A DNA stretch of 54,978 nucleotides from a virus, in IMG/VR virus record IMGVR_UViG_3300048839_001570, positions 1-54,978 of that record; one strand, 5' to 3'. Each line of letters begins with the position of its first letter. Within the stretch, counting starts at the first letter, position 1. The position numbers and the translations under genes were made by a program. Shown in pieces: positions 31,392 to 39,220 of the stretch. A model generated the notes under the pieces. That model saw nothing but the letters and a program-made list of their open reading frames with translations, had not been told where the DNA came from and made no database searches.

Positions 31392-31805
31392 CTATCCGTT
31401 TCCCTCGGCGACGATCATCTCGCTCGGCAGTCGCATCTCCGCCCGCAGCCGGTCGGCGAGGAACGGCACGCCGCGGCGGAACCGCGCCCAGGTCTCGGGC
31501 GTGAGCGGCGCCGGCGTCTTGCCGTCCTCGTCCATGACGCCGGACCAGCCCCGCACGTGGGTGCGCACGAGCTCGTCGAGCATGATCTCCTCGGCGAGAC
31601 CTGCGATGCGGCCTTCCCGCGCCTCTACGTCCTCGCCGGCCACCAGGTCGCGCGCGTCGTCGAGGTTCAGCCGGTCGCGGGCGCGCCGGATCGCCGTCAC
31701 CTCGGCCGCCTTGAGGTCGGCATAGCCGACCGGAGCGAGCGTCACCGAAACCCCGTAGCCGAGGGCGACGGTGCGCTCCTCGAGCAGGTCCGCGAGACGG
31801 ATCAT
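31392..31805 (-). CDS. Tail assembly chaperone, gpG-like
   Basis: 137 residues, helical and acidic, placed between tail tube and tape measure like lambda gpG, which coats the tape measure during tail assembly. The last codons read GAG-GGA-AAC-GGA-TAG and contain the heptamer G-GGA-AAC in the correct phase for -1 slippage. Confidence 0.8.
   Translation of the reverse strand: MIRLADLLEERTVALGYGVSVTLAPVGYADLKAAEVTAIRRARDRLNLDDARDLVAGEDVEAREGRIAGLAEEIMLDELVRTHVRGWSGVMDEDGKTPAPLTPETWARFRRGVPFLADRLRAEMRLPSEMIVAEGNG
31398..31404 (-). promoter_or_regulatory. Slippery heptamer GGGAAAC for -1 programmed frameshift
   Basis: Read 31404 to 31398: X-XXY-YYZ pattern G-GGA-AAC, two codons before the gpG stop. 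Slipping to GGG-AAA leads straight into the frame of the DUF1799 gene (CGG at 31398). GCGCC (31391-31387) can pair with GGCGC (31370-31366) as a downstream stimulator. Lambda uses G-GGA-AAG at the same place. Confidence 0.75.
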
Positions 31806-32782
31806 CAGGTCGGGTTCCCGTAGCTGGCGGTCTGGTTCTTCAGGGTGGCCGTCAGGGGCGTGTCGCCCGAGTCCGGCCGCGACGCGCGGAAGTTGAAGGA
31901 GCTGGTCAGGATGTCCCCGTTCGGCACCGGCACACCCGTGCGCTCGAAGCGCAGGTTGTGCGCCCGCAGCACGAGCGACGTGTTAGCGTCGAGCGCGAAG
32001 CGCAGCTCGAGGTCGATCTCGGTGCCGGCCGTGGCGAGGTCGTACCAGGTGGTGTCCCGGAAGCGCGCCGAGATCGAGCCGGTCACGCTCCACTTCCCGT
32101 CGAGGAAGGCCGCGGCCGTCGGCAGGAGGTTCATCGTCTCCTGGTCGGGCGACATGCTGCTCGCGGCGGTCAGGTCGAAGCCGGTGATGCCCGCGAGCAG
32201 CGTGTCGTCCTGATACACGCCACCCTGGAAGCCCACCGGCACCCGGTCGTTCGCGTACTGCACGGGCGAGGCGTCGACGGTCGACCCGAGCTTGTCCTCG
32301 ACCGACCCGAGCAGGTCGAAGCGGGCCCGGACCCGGTCGCCGTTCTTGCGGGCGGTGATCTGCATGCCGGTGTAGGCGACCGGGTGCTGGCGGAAGTGCT
32401 CGTCGATGCCCCGATGCGAGATGGCGGTCGTGTGCAGGAGCGGCACCGGCAGCGCGGCCATCTTGAAGACGTGGGTGCGGTTCGGCGCGGTGCCGGTGGT
32501 GACCGGGGCCCCAAGAAAGCCGTTCAGGTGCCAGCCGATCGACTGCATCCCGAGCGGGACCTCGATCTGGCCGGTCATGTTGCGCAGGCCGGCGACGGCG
32601 GCACCGGGGAACGCGTCGCCGACGATCGCGTCGTCCTCGGTGACGTCCTCCGTCGGCGCCATGTTCAGCGAATAGAACGGCAGCTGCCGGAACGTGCCCG
32701 ACCCTCCCGTGGCCGGCGTCTCGAAGTCCTGCTGCAGGCGGGCCATGAAGGCCGCCTGGTCGCCTCGGGCGGTGATGCTCAT
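31805..32782 (-). CDS. Major tail tube protein
   Basis: 325 residues, beta-rich (GQIEVPLGMQSIGWHLNG, TGSISARFRDTTWYDLA). Position between the gpU-like and gpG-like genes is that of lambda gpV. Longer than gpV (246), so an extra surface domain is likely. Forms the hexameric rings of the non-contractile tail. Confidence 0.85.
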   Translation of the reverse strand: MSITARGDQAAFMARLQQDFETPATGGSGTFRQLPFYSLNMAPTEDVTEDDAIVGDAFPGAAVAGLRNMTGQIEVPLGMQSIGWHLNGFLGAPVTTGTAPNRTHVFKMAALPVPLLHTTAISHRGIDEHFRQHPVAYTGMQITARKNGDRVRARFDLLGSVEDKLGSTVDASPVQYANDRVPVGFQGGVYQDDTLLAGITGFDLTAASSMSPDQETMNLLPTAAAFLDGKWSVTGSISARFRDTTWYDLATAGTEIDLELRFALDANTSLVLRAHNLRFERTGVPVPNGDILTSSFNFRASRPDSGDTPLTATLKNQTASYGNPT

Positions 32783-33228
32783 GCGGTCGCCTCCATCGGG
32801 TTCTCGGACGTCATGTAGAAGAGGGTCAGGTCGACCATCCCGGCCCGCACCGAGCTGGCACCCTCGACCGGGATCACCTCGGACTCATAGGGCGCGCCGA
32901 GGTCGATGTAGTCGACGACCCCGGCGAGGCCCTGCGCGGAATGAAGCGCGCCGAGCCGGCCGAGGATGGCCTCGTACCGCGCGATCCGGAGCGCCGGCTC
33001 GTTCGCTTGCACCACGATCTCGAGCGTGCAGGCCCTCGACCACTCGCGCCCGAGACCGAAGGCCCGGCCGAGCTCGACCGGATCCGCGAAGCGCAGGTTG
33101 ACGAGGCCCTGCAGCGGCACCCGCTCGGGCAGGTCGATCTCGCGCGTGACGAGCGGATCCTCGGGCGCGAGGTAGCGGCTCTCGATCGCGGCGACCGCAG
33201 CCGACGCGACCGCCTCGTGCGGCGTCAT
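32779..33228 (-). CDS. Tail terminator, gpU-like
   Basis: 149 residues, alternating helix and strand with ITS conserved start TPHEAVASAAVAAIESRY; the order Z-U-V of lambda is kept here. It would cap the tail tube and join it to the head. Assignment rests on position plus general fold pattern. Confidence 0.72.
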   Translation of the reverse strand: MTPHEAVASAAVAAIESRYLAPEDPLVTREIDLPERVPLQGLVNLRFADPVELGRAFGLGREWSRACTLEIVVQANEPALRIARYEAILGRLGALHSAQGLAGVVDYIDLGAPYESEVIPVEGASSVRAGMVDLTLFYMTSENPMEATA

Positions 33229-33896
33229 GCGAGCAGCCGCTCCGCCCGGCCGAACTCGGCGTCGATCAGGGCGCCGATGCGGTCGCGCCAGCGCGCTGCC
33301 ACCGGCGCGACGTCGAGCCGTTTCCGGAGCTTGACCTGCGGGAACAGGAAGAACATGGGCACCGTGGCGAGGCCGGTTCCGGTCCTGAGCGCGCGCTTGC
33401 TCTTCGAGAGGGTGAACGGCGTCCCGCGGGTGCGCTTGCCCCGGCGCTCACGCTGGTTGTCGACGACGAGCATGCTCGGGCCCTTGGTGCGGTAGACGAA
33501 GCGCAGGCGACCGTAGATGTGCTCCGGGAAGTTCGAAGGGCTCAGCCGCTTGCCCCCCGTCCCGCGCTTCGGGGCGGCATCGCTCGGGATCGCGAGCCAG
33601 AACCCTGCCTTCGACCGGATGGTCGCGCCCTCGTCGAAGGCCCGCGCGATCTGCGGCGCCTTCGAGAACACGAGCGCCGCAGCGCCGGCGGAGAAACCAG
33701 CCTGCGGAAAGCTCTGGGCACGCCATGTGTTCGCGAGCCGGTTGCCGAGGCCCGCCTGACGCACCTGGCCGCGCAGCTCGGTCTTCAGCCCCTCGCCGGC
33801 GCGACGCATGGCCCGCGTGCTCGCCACCTCGAGCAGAGAGTACTCCTCGGCCAGCATCTGCCGGAGGTCGTCCTCGAGGGTGACCCGGATCCGCAT
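33225..33896 (-). CDS. Head-tail/tail completion protein, DUF6441-like (gpZ position)
   Basis: 223 residues with a helical N-terminus and a basic C-terminal half (KRALRTGTGLATVPMFFLF). The pattern resembles DUF6441 proteins of alphaproteobacterial siphophages, which occupy the place of lambda gpZ. Confidence 0.7.
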   Translation of the reverse strand: MRIRVTLEDDLRQMLAEEYSLLEVASTRAMRRAGEGLKTELRGQVRQAGLGNRLANTWRAQSFPQAGFSAGAAALVFSKAPQIARAFDEGATIRSKAGFWLAIPSDAAPKRGTGGKRLSPSNFPEHIYGRLRFVYRTKGPSMLVVDNQRERRGKRTRGTPFTLSKSKRALRTGTGLATVPMFFLFPQVKLRKRLDVAPVAARWRDRIGALIDAEFGRAERLLA

Positions 33897-34204
33897 CAGG
33901 GCGCGTCCGGGATGGTATTCAGCACGGCGACCTGCCGCAGCGGATCGAGGAACTCAGGCGCTCCGTGAACGAGCCGCGTCTCGCCGGCGACGACGATCCG
34001 CGTGCCCGAGGCGATCGCGCCGAGGTCCGCAGCCCGAACCTCGAGGATGACCGCCGTGCTCATGATCTCGCGGCCGTTCACCACCGCGAAGTCGTCCGGA
34101 GAGCGGCGGAAGACCCTGATCGGGCGCGGCACGGTCTCCTGCACGATGGCGGGCTCGCCGAAGGCAGTGAAGACGGCCTCGATCGGGACGGACGGGTCGA
34201 ACAC
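33896..34204 (-). CDS. Head-tail connector, gpFII-like
   Basis: 102 residues, beta-rich (EIMSTAVILEVRAADLG, GTRIVVAGETRLV). Size and place match head-tail joining proteins that add to the filled head before tail attachment. TGATG junction with the downstream gene. Confidence 0.68.
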   Translation of the reverse strand: MFDPSVPIEAVFTAFGEPAIVQETVPRPIRVFRRSPDDFAVVNGREIMSTAVILEVRAADLGAIASGTRIVVAGETRLVHGAPEFLDPLRQVAVLNTIPDAP

Positions 34205-34207
34205 GTG

Positions 34208-34369
34208 TCAGCCCTCTGCCTTGTCCTCGACCTTCTCGGCCGCGCCTTCCTTGACGAGCGCTGCGGCTGCCTTGGCAGGCACTTCGCCCTCCCAGCCAGC
34301 CGGGTAGCGGGTCGCGATCTCGCGGTCCTGCGGGACGTCCACCGTCCGGAGGATCTTCACTCTGGGCAT
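34208..34369 (-). CDS. Small DNA-packaging/connector accessory protein (53 aa)
   Basis: 53 residues, starts MPRVKILRTVDVP and ends acidic (KVEDKAEG). GGGAGAG lies 4-10 bases before the ATG. It sits between major capsid and connector genes, the place of lambda FI, but the sequence is too short for firm assignment. Confidence 0.6.
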   Translation of the reverse strand: MPRVKILRTVDVPQDREIATRYPAGWEGEVPAKAAAALVKEGAAEKVEDKAEG

Positions 34370-34395
34370 CGCTCTCTCCCGTGCGAGTCCGGTGC

Positions 34396-34417
34396 GCCCG
34401 GGCCGTGAGGCCCGGGC
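34396..34417 (-). terminator. Perfect 9-bp hairpin behind the major capsid gene
   Basis: GCCCGGGCC/GGCCCGGGC with a 4-base loop, 10 bases after the capsid stop. No T-tract follows. It may be a partial terminator or an RNA-stabilising 3' end that raises capsid over tail expression. Confidence 0.5.
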
Positions 34418-34426
34418 TCATGCCGA

Positions 34427-35455
34427 TCAGTTGCTCGAGTGACCGCGGACCAGGACCGCCGGCCGCATGCAGATCGGCAGCGTGTTCATCTGCCCCTGCA
34501 CGTCGACGTACTGGTTCCACTTCTGGTCCGGCGCGGTCTTCGCGTAGAAGGGCAGGCCCGGCTGGTTGACCGTCTCGAGGTAGTCGGCCGGCGCGTTGAA
34601 CTGGCGGAAGGTTGCCCGGGTGCCGAGCGGGAAGAACCGCGCGTCGCCCGCCGGGATGAACTTCCGGTTCGTCCAGGTGCCGTCCTCGTTCGGCGTGTCG
34701 GCCGAGCCGAGGTACTCCTCCCAGGTGATGCCGAGGAAGGGGATGCCGCGGCGCACGTCGTTGCGCAGAGGCTCGACGGTCGAGGTGTAGTACTTGTGGG
34801 CGTCGCGGAAGTCCGCGTTCGCCATCAGCTTGTCCCAGAACTCAGGGCTGCAGAGGGCGTGCACGCCGGTCATCACGTCACCGAGCAGGTTGAGCTCGAT
34901 GTGGCGCTTGACCTCCGCCGCCTTGGCCGGAAGCACACCGGAGGTGCCGAAGGTGAAGTCGACGACCTTCTGGCTCACCCCGTACTCGGTGAAGAGGTCG
35001 AGGATCGTCGAGCCGTCGGCATCGAGCACGACGCCGCGCAGCGCGCCGGCGCGCAGGTACTCGCGGGTGATGTCGAGGTTCTGCCGGACCGCGATCAGGC
35101 GGTCGTTCACCTCGGTCTGCACCTGCTTGAGCTCGCTCTCGCTGCCGAAGGCGCGGATGCCGTCGATCTCGTCCGAGGTGATCCGGCTCTCCTGGGCGAA
35201 GCGGCGGGTCGCGAAGGGCCGCACGTTCCGCTTCGGGTTGCGCATGCCGGGCATCGGAGCGGCGCGCTGGGACGACTGCACGAGCTGCAGTACGCCGTTC
35301 TGCGCCTCGACCATGAACTGCGGCGTGCGGATCGCCTTGTCCTCGAACAGGCCGATTTCGCCGATGCGGCCCCACATGTTCGGGATGACGTTGATGGCCT
35401 CGCTGAGCTCGCGCGTGCGGAAGGCCGAGTTGGTGAAGATGTCCATGGAGGCCAT
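34427..35455 (-). CDS. Major capsid protein, gpE-like
   Basis: 342 residues; lambda gpE is 341. ATG at 35455 is chosen for the AAAGGGA ribosome site upstream; the longer frame has none. Segments MDIFTNSAFRTRELSEAIN and QFMVEAQNGVLQLVQ fit the HK97-fold N-arm of the phage E family, and FYAKTAPDQKWNQYVDVQ the end. Confidence 0.92.
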   Translation of the reverse strand: MASMDIFTNSAFRTRELSEAINVIPNMWGRIGEIGLFEDKAIRTPQFMVEAQNGVLQLVQSSQRAAPMPGMRNPKRNVRPFATRRFAQESRITSDEIDGIRAFGSESELKQVQTEVNDRLIAVRQNLDITREYLRAGALRGVVLDADGSTILDLFTEYGVSQKVVDFTFGTSGVLPAKAAEVKRHIELNLLGDVMTGVHALCSPEFWDKLMANADFRDAHKYYTSTVEPLRNDVRRGIPFLGITWEEYLGSADTPNEDGTWTNRKFIPAGDARFFPLGTRATFRQFNAPADYLETVNQPGLPFYAKTAPDQKWNQYVDVQGQMNTLPICMRPAVLVRGHSSN

Positions 35456-35552
35456 GGCGCATTCCCTTTCTATGCTGGTGGGATGGCGGCGCCACAACCG
35501 GCCGCCCAGGGGGAGGGTGCGAGCGGCGGCGGACCGCCCTCTCGCGGGGGCG

Positions 35553-35930
35553 TCAGTCCGCGATGATCCCCGCGGCGGCGAGGGCGGTGACGGCGGCGCC
35601 GCGCTTGGTCGCGTCGTCGACGGACGAGTGGAAGACCAGCGCGTGGCGGTTCACCTTGGCGTGGCGCACCAGCGCGACGGCCTTCGCGTCGGCCGAGGCC
35701 GCCTTCGCGTCGGTGATCAGCACGGCGACCGCGGTCTGCAGGCCGTTCGTGCCGCCGTTGACGTGCGCCGCGTACTTGCCGAGGTCAGCGGTGGCCGTGT
35801 AGACGGCGAGGACCGTGCCGACCGCGAGATCCGCGCCCGACTTGACGGTGATCTCCTTCCGCGAAAAGCGGTTGTCCTCTTCGAAGCGGATCAGGTCGCC
35901 CTGGTAGGCGCCTTCGGTGACAGGAGGCAT
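35553..35930 (-). CDS. Head decoration protein, gpD-like
   Basis: 125 residues; the core VKSGADLAVGTVLAVYT, LITDAKAA and VNRHALVFHSSVDD is typical of lambda gpD/HDPD trimers that clamp the expanded capsid. AAGGAA lies 7 bases before ATG. The 97 bases to the capsid gene hold only its ribosome site. Confidence 0.88.
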   Translation of the reverse strand: MPPVTEGAYQGDLIRFEEDNRFSRKEITVKSGADLAVGTVLAVYTATADLGKYAAHVNGGTNGLQTAVAVLITDAKAASADAKAVALVRHAKVNRHALVFHSSVDDATKRGAAVTALAAAGIIAD

Positions 35931-35989
35931 GTGTCCGGTTCCTTCTCAGGGAGGTGGAGGGGCGAGGCGGCGCGAACGCGCCGACCCCG

Positions 35990-36451
35990 TTACTTCGCGG
36001 CGAACCGCTCCTTCATGAGCGCGGCCGCGCTCACCACGCCGTTCGGCGAGCCTGCCGACGGCACCGCGACCCGATCCTCGGCCGCGCTCATCGCCGCGGC
36101 GAGCCGCCCGCCGATGGCGGACGGAGCCGCCTTGAGCGCCGCGCGCGCCGCGCCGGGCGTCATCGACGTCCGCAGCGCGAGGTGGCGGGCGAGCGTCTCT
36201 CGGCCCTGGGCTTCGGGCGCGTCGAGGATGGCCGCGATCCGGCGGCGCTCGGCGGCGGCGGCGGCCGGCGTCTCGTCCTGCTCGTCCTCGTCGCCCTCTC
36301 CGGACGCGGCGGCCTCCATGTCCTCGTCGTCCTCGGCCGGACCGTCCTCGGCCGCCTCGGCGGCGGACTCGTCCATCCGCTCCTCGTCTTCCTCGGCCGC
36401 CTGGGCCGTGATCCGGCCCGCGCTACGGGCCGCCTGCGTCGCTTTGGCCAT
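35990..36451 (-). CDS. Nested capsid scaffold, Nu3-like
   Basis: 153 residues read from an internal in-frame ATG of the protease gene (MAKATQAARSAG). AGAGGAGGG lies 6-7 bases before this ATG, the strongest ribosome site in the area. The product is acidic, helical and low-complexity, as expected for a scaffold. Lambda makes Nu3 in the same nested way within gene C. Confidence 0.8.
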   Translation of the reverse strand: MAKATQAARSAGRITAQAAEEDEERMDESAAEAAEDGPAEDDEDMEAAASGEGDEDEQDETPAAAAAERRRIAAILDAPEAQGRETLARHLALRTSMTPGAARAALKAAPSAIGGRLAAAMSAAEDRVAVPSAGSPNGVVSAAALMKERFAAK

Positions 36452-37390
36452 GATCGGCCCTCCTCTGCTACGCGCCTCGGCGGCGCTCTCCTTCAGCTGC
36501 TCGATCCAGCTCGCGAACGCCGCCCGCGGCTCGGCCACCGCGTCGGCGAGACCCGCCGCAACAGCGGCGTCGGCTCGCAGGCAGCGGGCCTCGGTGGCCG
36601 CTGCCGCCCGTGCAGTGAGCCGGCTGCCGCGCCCCTGCGCGACGGTCGCCACGAAGATGTCCCGCAGCGCCTCCATCTCGGCCTGCATCTCCTCGCGCAC
36701 CGCTTCCGGCAGCGGCTGGAACTGGTTGCCGTCGATCTTGTGGGCGCCCGCATGGACCAGCGTGACCGCGATGCCCTCGTCCTTGAGGGCCTCGCTGACG
36801 TCGACGTGCATGCACACGACGCCGATCGAGCCGACACCGCCCGAGCGCGGGACCGTGACGTGCTCGGCCTGGCTCGCCAGCGCGTAGGCGGCCGAGTAGG
36901 CGTGCTCGGCCACGAAGGCACGGACCGGCTTCACGCGGCCGACGGCGGCGATGTGGTCGGCCAGGTCGAAGCACCCGGCGACCTCGCCGCCGAAGCTGTC
37001 GATCTCGAGGGCGATGGCCCGCACCATCGGGTCCGCCACCGCCGCGTCGATCTGCGCGCGCAGGCCCTCGTAGCTCGTCTCGCCGCTCGACTCGCCGAGC
37101 CAGGCGCCGCGGTGCACCAGCACGCCGGAGACGGGAATGACCGCGACACCCTCGACCAGGGCATATCCCCGGCGATCGCCGCGGCGGATCGAGTCGGTGA
37201 GGTCGTCTCCGAGCAGGGTGGCGAACGGCTGGGCCGCGGCGGGGACGTCTTCGTCGTCGACGAAGGCGACCGGCCGCACCGCGCTGCCGAGGATGCGGGG
37301 CCCGAGCCCGCGCAGGAAGGCCGCCGCCTTGCGCGGCTCGACGAGGAGCGGCGTGTTGAACGCCCTCTGCGCGATCTGGGCATGCCTCAT
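35990..37390 (-). CDS. Head maturation protease, gpC-like (S49 family)
   Basis: 466 residues; lambda gpC is 439. The S49/ClpP-like domain spans about 60-300: EIDSFGGEVAG, the nucleophile region HAYSAAYALAS, GGVGSIGVV, and the likely catalytic Lys in GAHKIDGN. The C-terminal part from ~310 is Ala/Glu-rich (AAEEDEERMDES) and includes a separate scaffold start. ATG shares a base with the portal stop. Confidence 0.9.
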   Translation of the reverse strand: MRHAQIAQRAFNTPLLVEPRKAAAFLRGLGPRILGSAVRPVAFVDDEDVPAAAQPFATLLGDDLTDSIRRGDRRGYALVEGVAVIPVSGVLVHRGAWLGESSGETSYEGLRAQIDAAVADPMVRAIALEIDSFGGEVAGCFDLADHIAAVGRVKPVRAFVAEHAYSAAYALASQAEHVTVPRSGGVGSIGVVCMHVDVSEALKDEGIAVTLVHAGAHKIDGNQFQPLPEAVREEMQAEMEALRDIFVATVAQGRGSRLTARAAAATEARCLRADAAVAAGLADAVAEPRAAFASWIEQLKESAAEARSRGGPIMAKATQAARSAGRITAQAAEEDEERMDESAAEAAEDGPAEDDEDMEAAASGEGDEDEQDETPAAAAAERRRIAAILDAPEAQGRETLARHLALRTSMTPGAARAALKAAPSAIGGRLAAAMSAAEDRVAVPSAGSPNGVVSAAALMKERFAAK

Positions 37391-38997
37391 CAGCCAAGCT
37401 CCTCTCGTGCACGCTCCCGCTCGCCCTGGACCGGGCCCGGGCCGAGCAGTTTCGCGAAGCTCTCCTGCATCGGGTGCAGCGTCCCTTCGGGCATGCGCGC
37501 AATCTCGCGCCGGATCTGGGCGAGGTTCTGATCGAGGTCGGTGCCGCTGAGCTCGGCCGCCTCGTCCTCCAGCGTCGAGAGCCCGAGCGCGACGCGCAGG
37601 GCCGAGGCCTGCACCTCCTTCACCGGATCGACGAAGCCCTTGCCGGGGCCGACCCACTTCGTCCGCGCATAGGAGCCCCAGTTCTCGTGGAAGTCCGGCG
37701 CGTTGGCCGGCCGGGGCAGCAGACCCTCGTCCCACTTCTCCTCGAGCCAGGCCATGAAGTAGGGCTGGCAGAACCCTTGCCCGAATGCGCCGCGGTTGGC
37801 GTGCCAGCCGCGCCAGACCTCGATCAGGGCCGCACGGGCCGAGGAGTAGTTGGTCTGGGACCAGTCCTTCGAGAGCTGCTCGTAGCTCTGGCGCATGCCG
37901 GCCGCGATGTGGCGCAGGACCGCCGCCTCGAAGTCGCCGAACTGCGCCGCTGGCCGCGCGCTCGGGACGGTGCCGATGTCCTCGCCCGGGTAGAGGTGCG
38001 GGATCTTCGCACCCGCCATGCGGATCTCGCCGCGCTCGCTGTGGTACTCCGCGCGGTCGGTGTTGTAGGCGTTCCAGCCGGTCGTGTCCTCGGTGAGCAT
38101 GTCGCTGATGGCTTCGGGGTCCATCGGCGACTTGATGAAGGCCGCGAGCACCGCGTTGATCACCGCGGCCTGCAGCTCCACCCGCCCGTAATGGTCCTCC
38201 ATCCGGAGCTTCTCGATGATCGGCGCCAGGCGCGAGACACCGCGGGTCTGGCCATCCCGCATCTTGTCGAAGTGGTGGAGCACGACGGGCCGGCCCCAGG
38301 CCTGCTCGCGCCGGACGCGGACCCATCGCAGGGCGTCGGGCCGCGTGAACGCATCGCCCGGGTGCCCCTGCCGGAAGTGGTAGGCGATCGCCGCGCCGTT
38401 CGCGTCGATCTCGACGCCGCCGCGCATCTGCCAGTCGTCCGCCCGGCCGAACGGGTTGCTGAGCAGGTCCGGGTCGACCACGCGGAGAACGGTCCGCACC
38501 GGCCGGTCGCCGTGCCACTGGACGATCCCGACCGCGTCCCCCTCGAGCAGGTAGTTGCGGTAGGCGAGGCCGAAGAGCTCGCTGATCGAGAGCTGGCGGG
38601 CCGCGTCCTGGTAGAACCGCGCATCCTCGGCGTCGCCCGACCAGAGCGCCTCGACGGCGGTCTTCCACTCCTGCGCCCAGGCCTCGTCCAGGCCGAGGCG
38701 GCGCCAGTTCGGCTTGGCGAGCGGGCGGAAGTGCGAGCCGATGACCGCGTCGACCTCGGTGTCGACCGCGCCGGCGACCCACCCGTTGTTCCGGGCGAGG
38801 TCGCGGGCCCTCGCGACGAGCGTGTCACGGTCGAGCAGTATCTCCGAGTCGGCGCTCCGGAGCGACGTCTGCCAGTTGACCATGGTCTCGGTCGACCAAC
38901 GGTCCGCGCCCCGGTACGGGGTGACCGGCACGATCGCCCGGGGCTGCACAGGCGTCGCGACCGCGTACGGTCCGCGGATGCGGGGCTTCTCAGCCAC
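37390..38997 (-). CDS. Portal protein, gpB-like
   Basis: 535 residues; lambda gpB is 533. Typical segments include LARNNGWVAGAVDTEVDAV, RMEDHYGRVELQAAV and EQLSKDWSQTNYSSARAAL (the lambda-portal YSSAR signature). Forms the dodecameric DNA channel at one capsid vertex. Overlaps the W-like gene by 8 bases. Confidence 0.93.
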   Translation of the reverse strand: MAEKPRIRGPYAVATPVQPRAIVPVTPYRGADRWSTETMVNWQTSLRSADSEILLDRDTLVARARDLARNNGWVAGAVDTEVDAVIGSHFRPLAKPNWRRLGLDEAWAQEWKTAVEALWSGDAEDARFYQDAARQLSISELFGLAYRNYLLEGDAVGIVQWHGDRPVRTVLRVVDPDLLSNPFGRADDWQMRGGVEIDANGAAIAYHFRQGHPGDAFTRPDALRWVRVRREQAWGRPVVLHHFDKMRDGQTRGVSRLAPIIEKLRMEDHYGRVELQAAVINAVLAAFIKSPMDPEAISDMLTEDTTGWNAYNTDRAEYHSERGEIRMAGAKIPHLYPGEDIGTVPSARPAAQFGDFEAAVLRHIAAGMRQSYEQLSKDWSQTNYSSARAALIEVWRGWHANRGAFGQGFCQPYFMAWLEEKWDEGLLPRPANAPDFHENWGSYARTKWVGPGKGFVDPVKEVQASALRVALGLSTLEDEAAELSGTDLDQNLAQIRREIARMPEGTLHPMQESFAKLLGPGPVQGERERAREELG

Positions 38998-39220
38998 CGA
39001 AGGTCACCCGGAAGGCGCGCCGCCGGCGGGTGCCCGTGAGGCGCGCCACCTGGTCGCGAAGCTCGGCCACATAGGCGCGCAGGTTGCCGACGTTGGCCAT
39101 GGAGTAGCTGACCTTTCGGCCATCGTACTCGACGCTGACCGCCCGTTGCTGGGTCACCACCTGGTGCAGCGCCGTCTCGGCCTCGGCGAGCCGGGCCTGC
39201 AGGGTCACGAGATCCGTCAT
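38990..39220 (-). CDS. Head-tail joining protein, gpW-like
   Basis: 76 residues (lambda gpW 68): helix TLQARLAEAETALHQVVT, a strand pair EYDGRKVSYSM, helix NLRAYVAELRDQVARL, basic end. ATG at 39220 overlaps the terminase stop. Plugs the portal after packaging. Confidence 0.85.
   Translation of the reverse strand: MTDLVTLQARLAEAETALHQVVTQQRAVSVEYDGRKVSYSMANVGNLRAYVAELRDQVARLTGTRRRRAFRVTFGG

Noticed and set aside
37474-39039. Plus-strand open frame of 521 codons over the portal gene
   Set aside because: Antisense shadow; the minus strand encodes a clear lambda-type portal protein.
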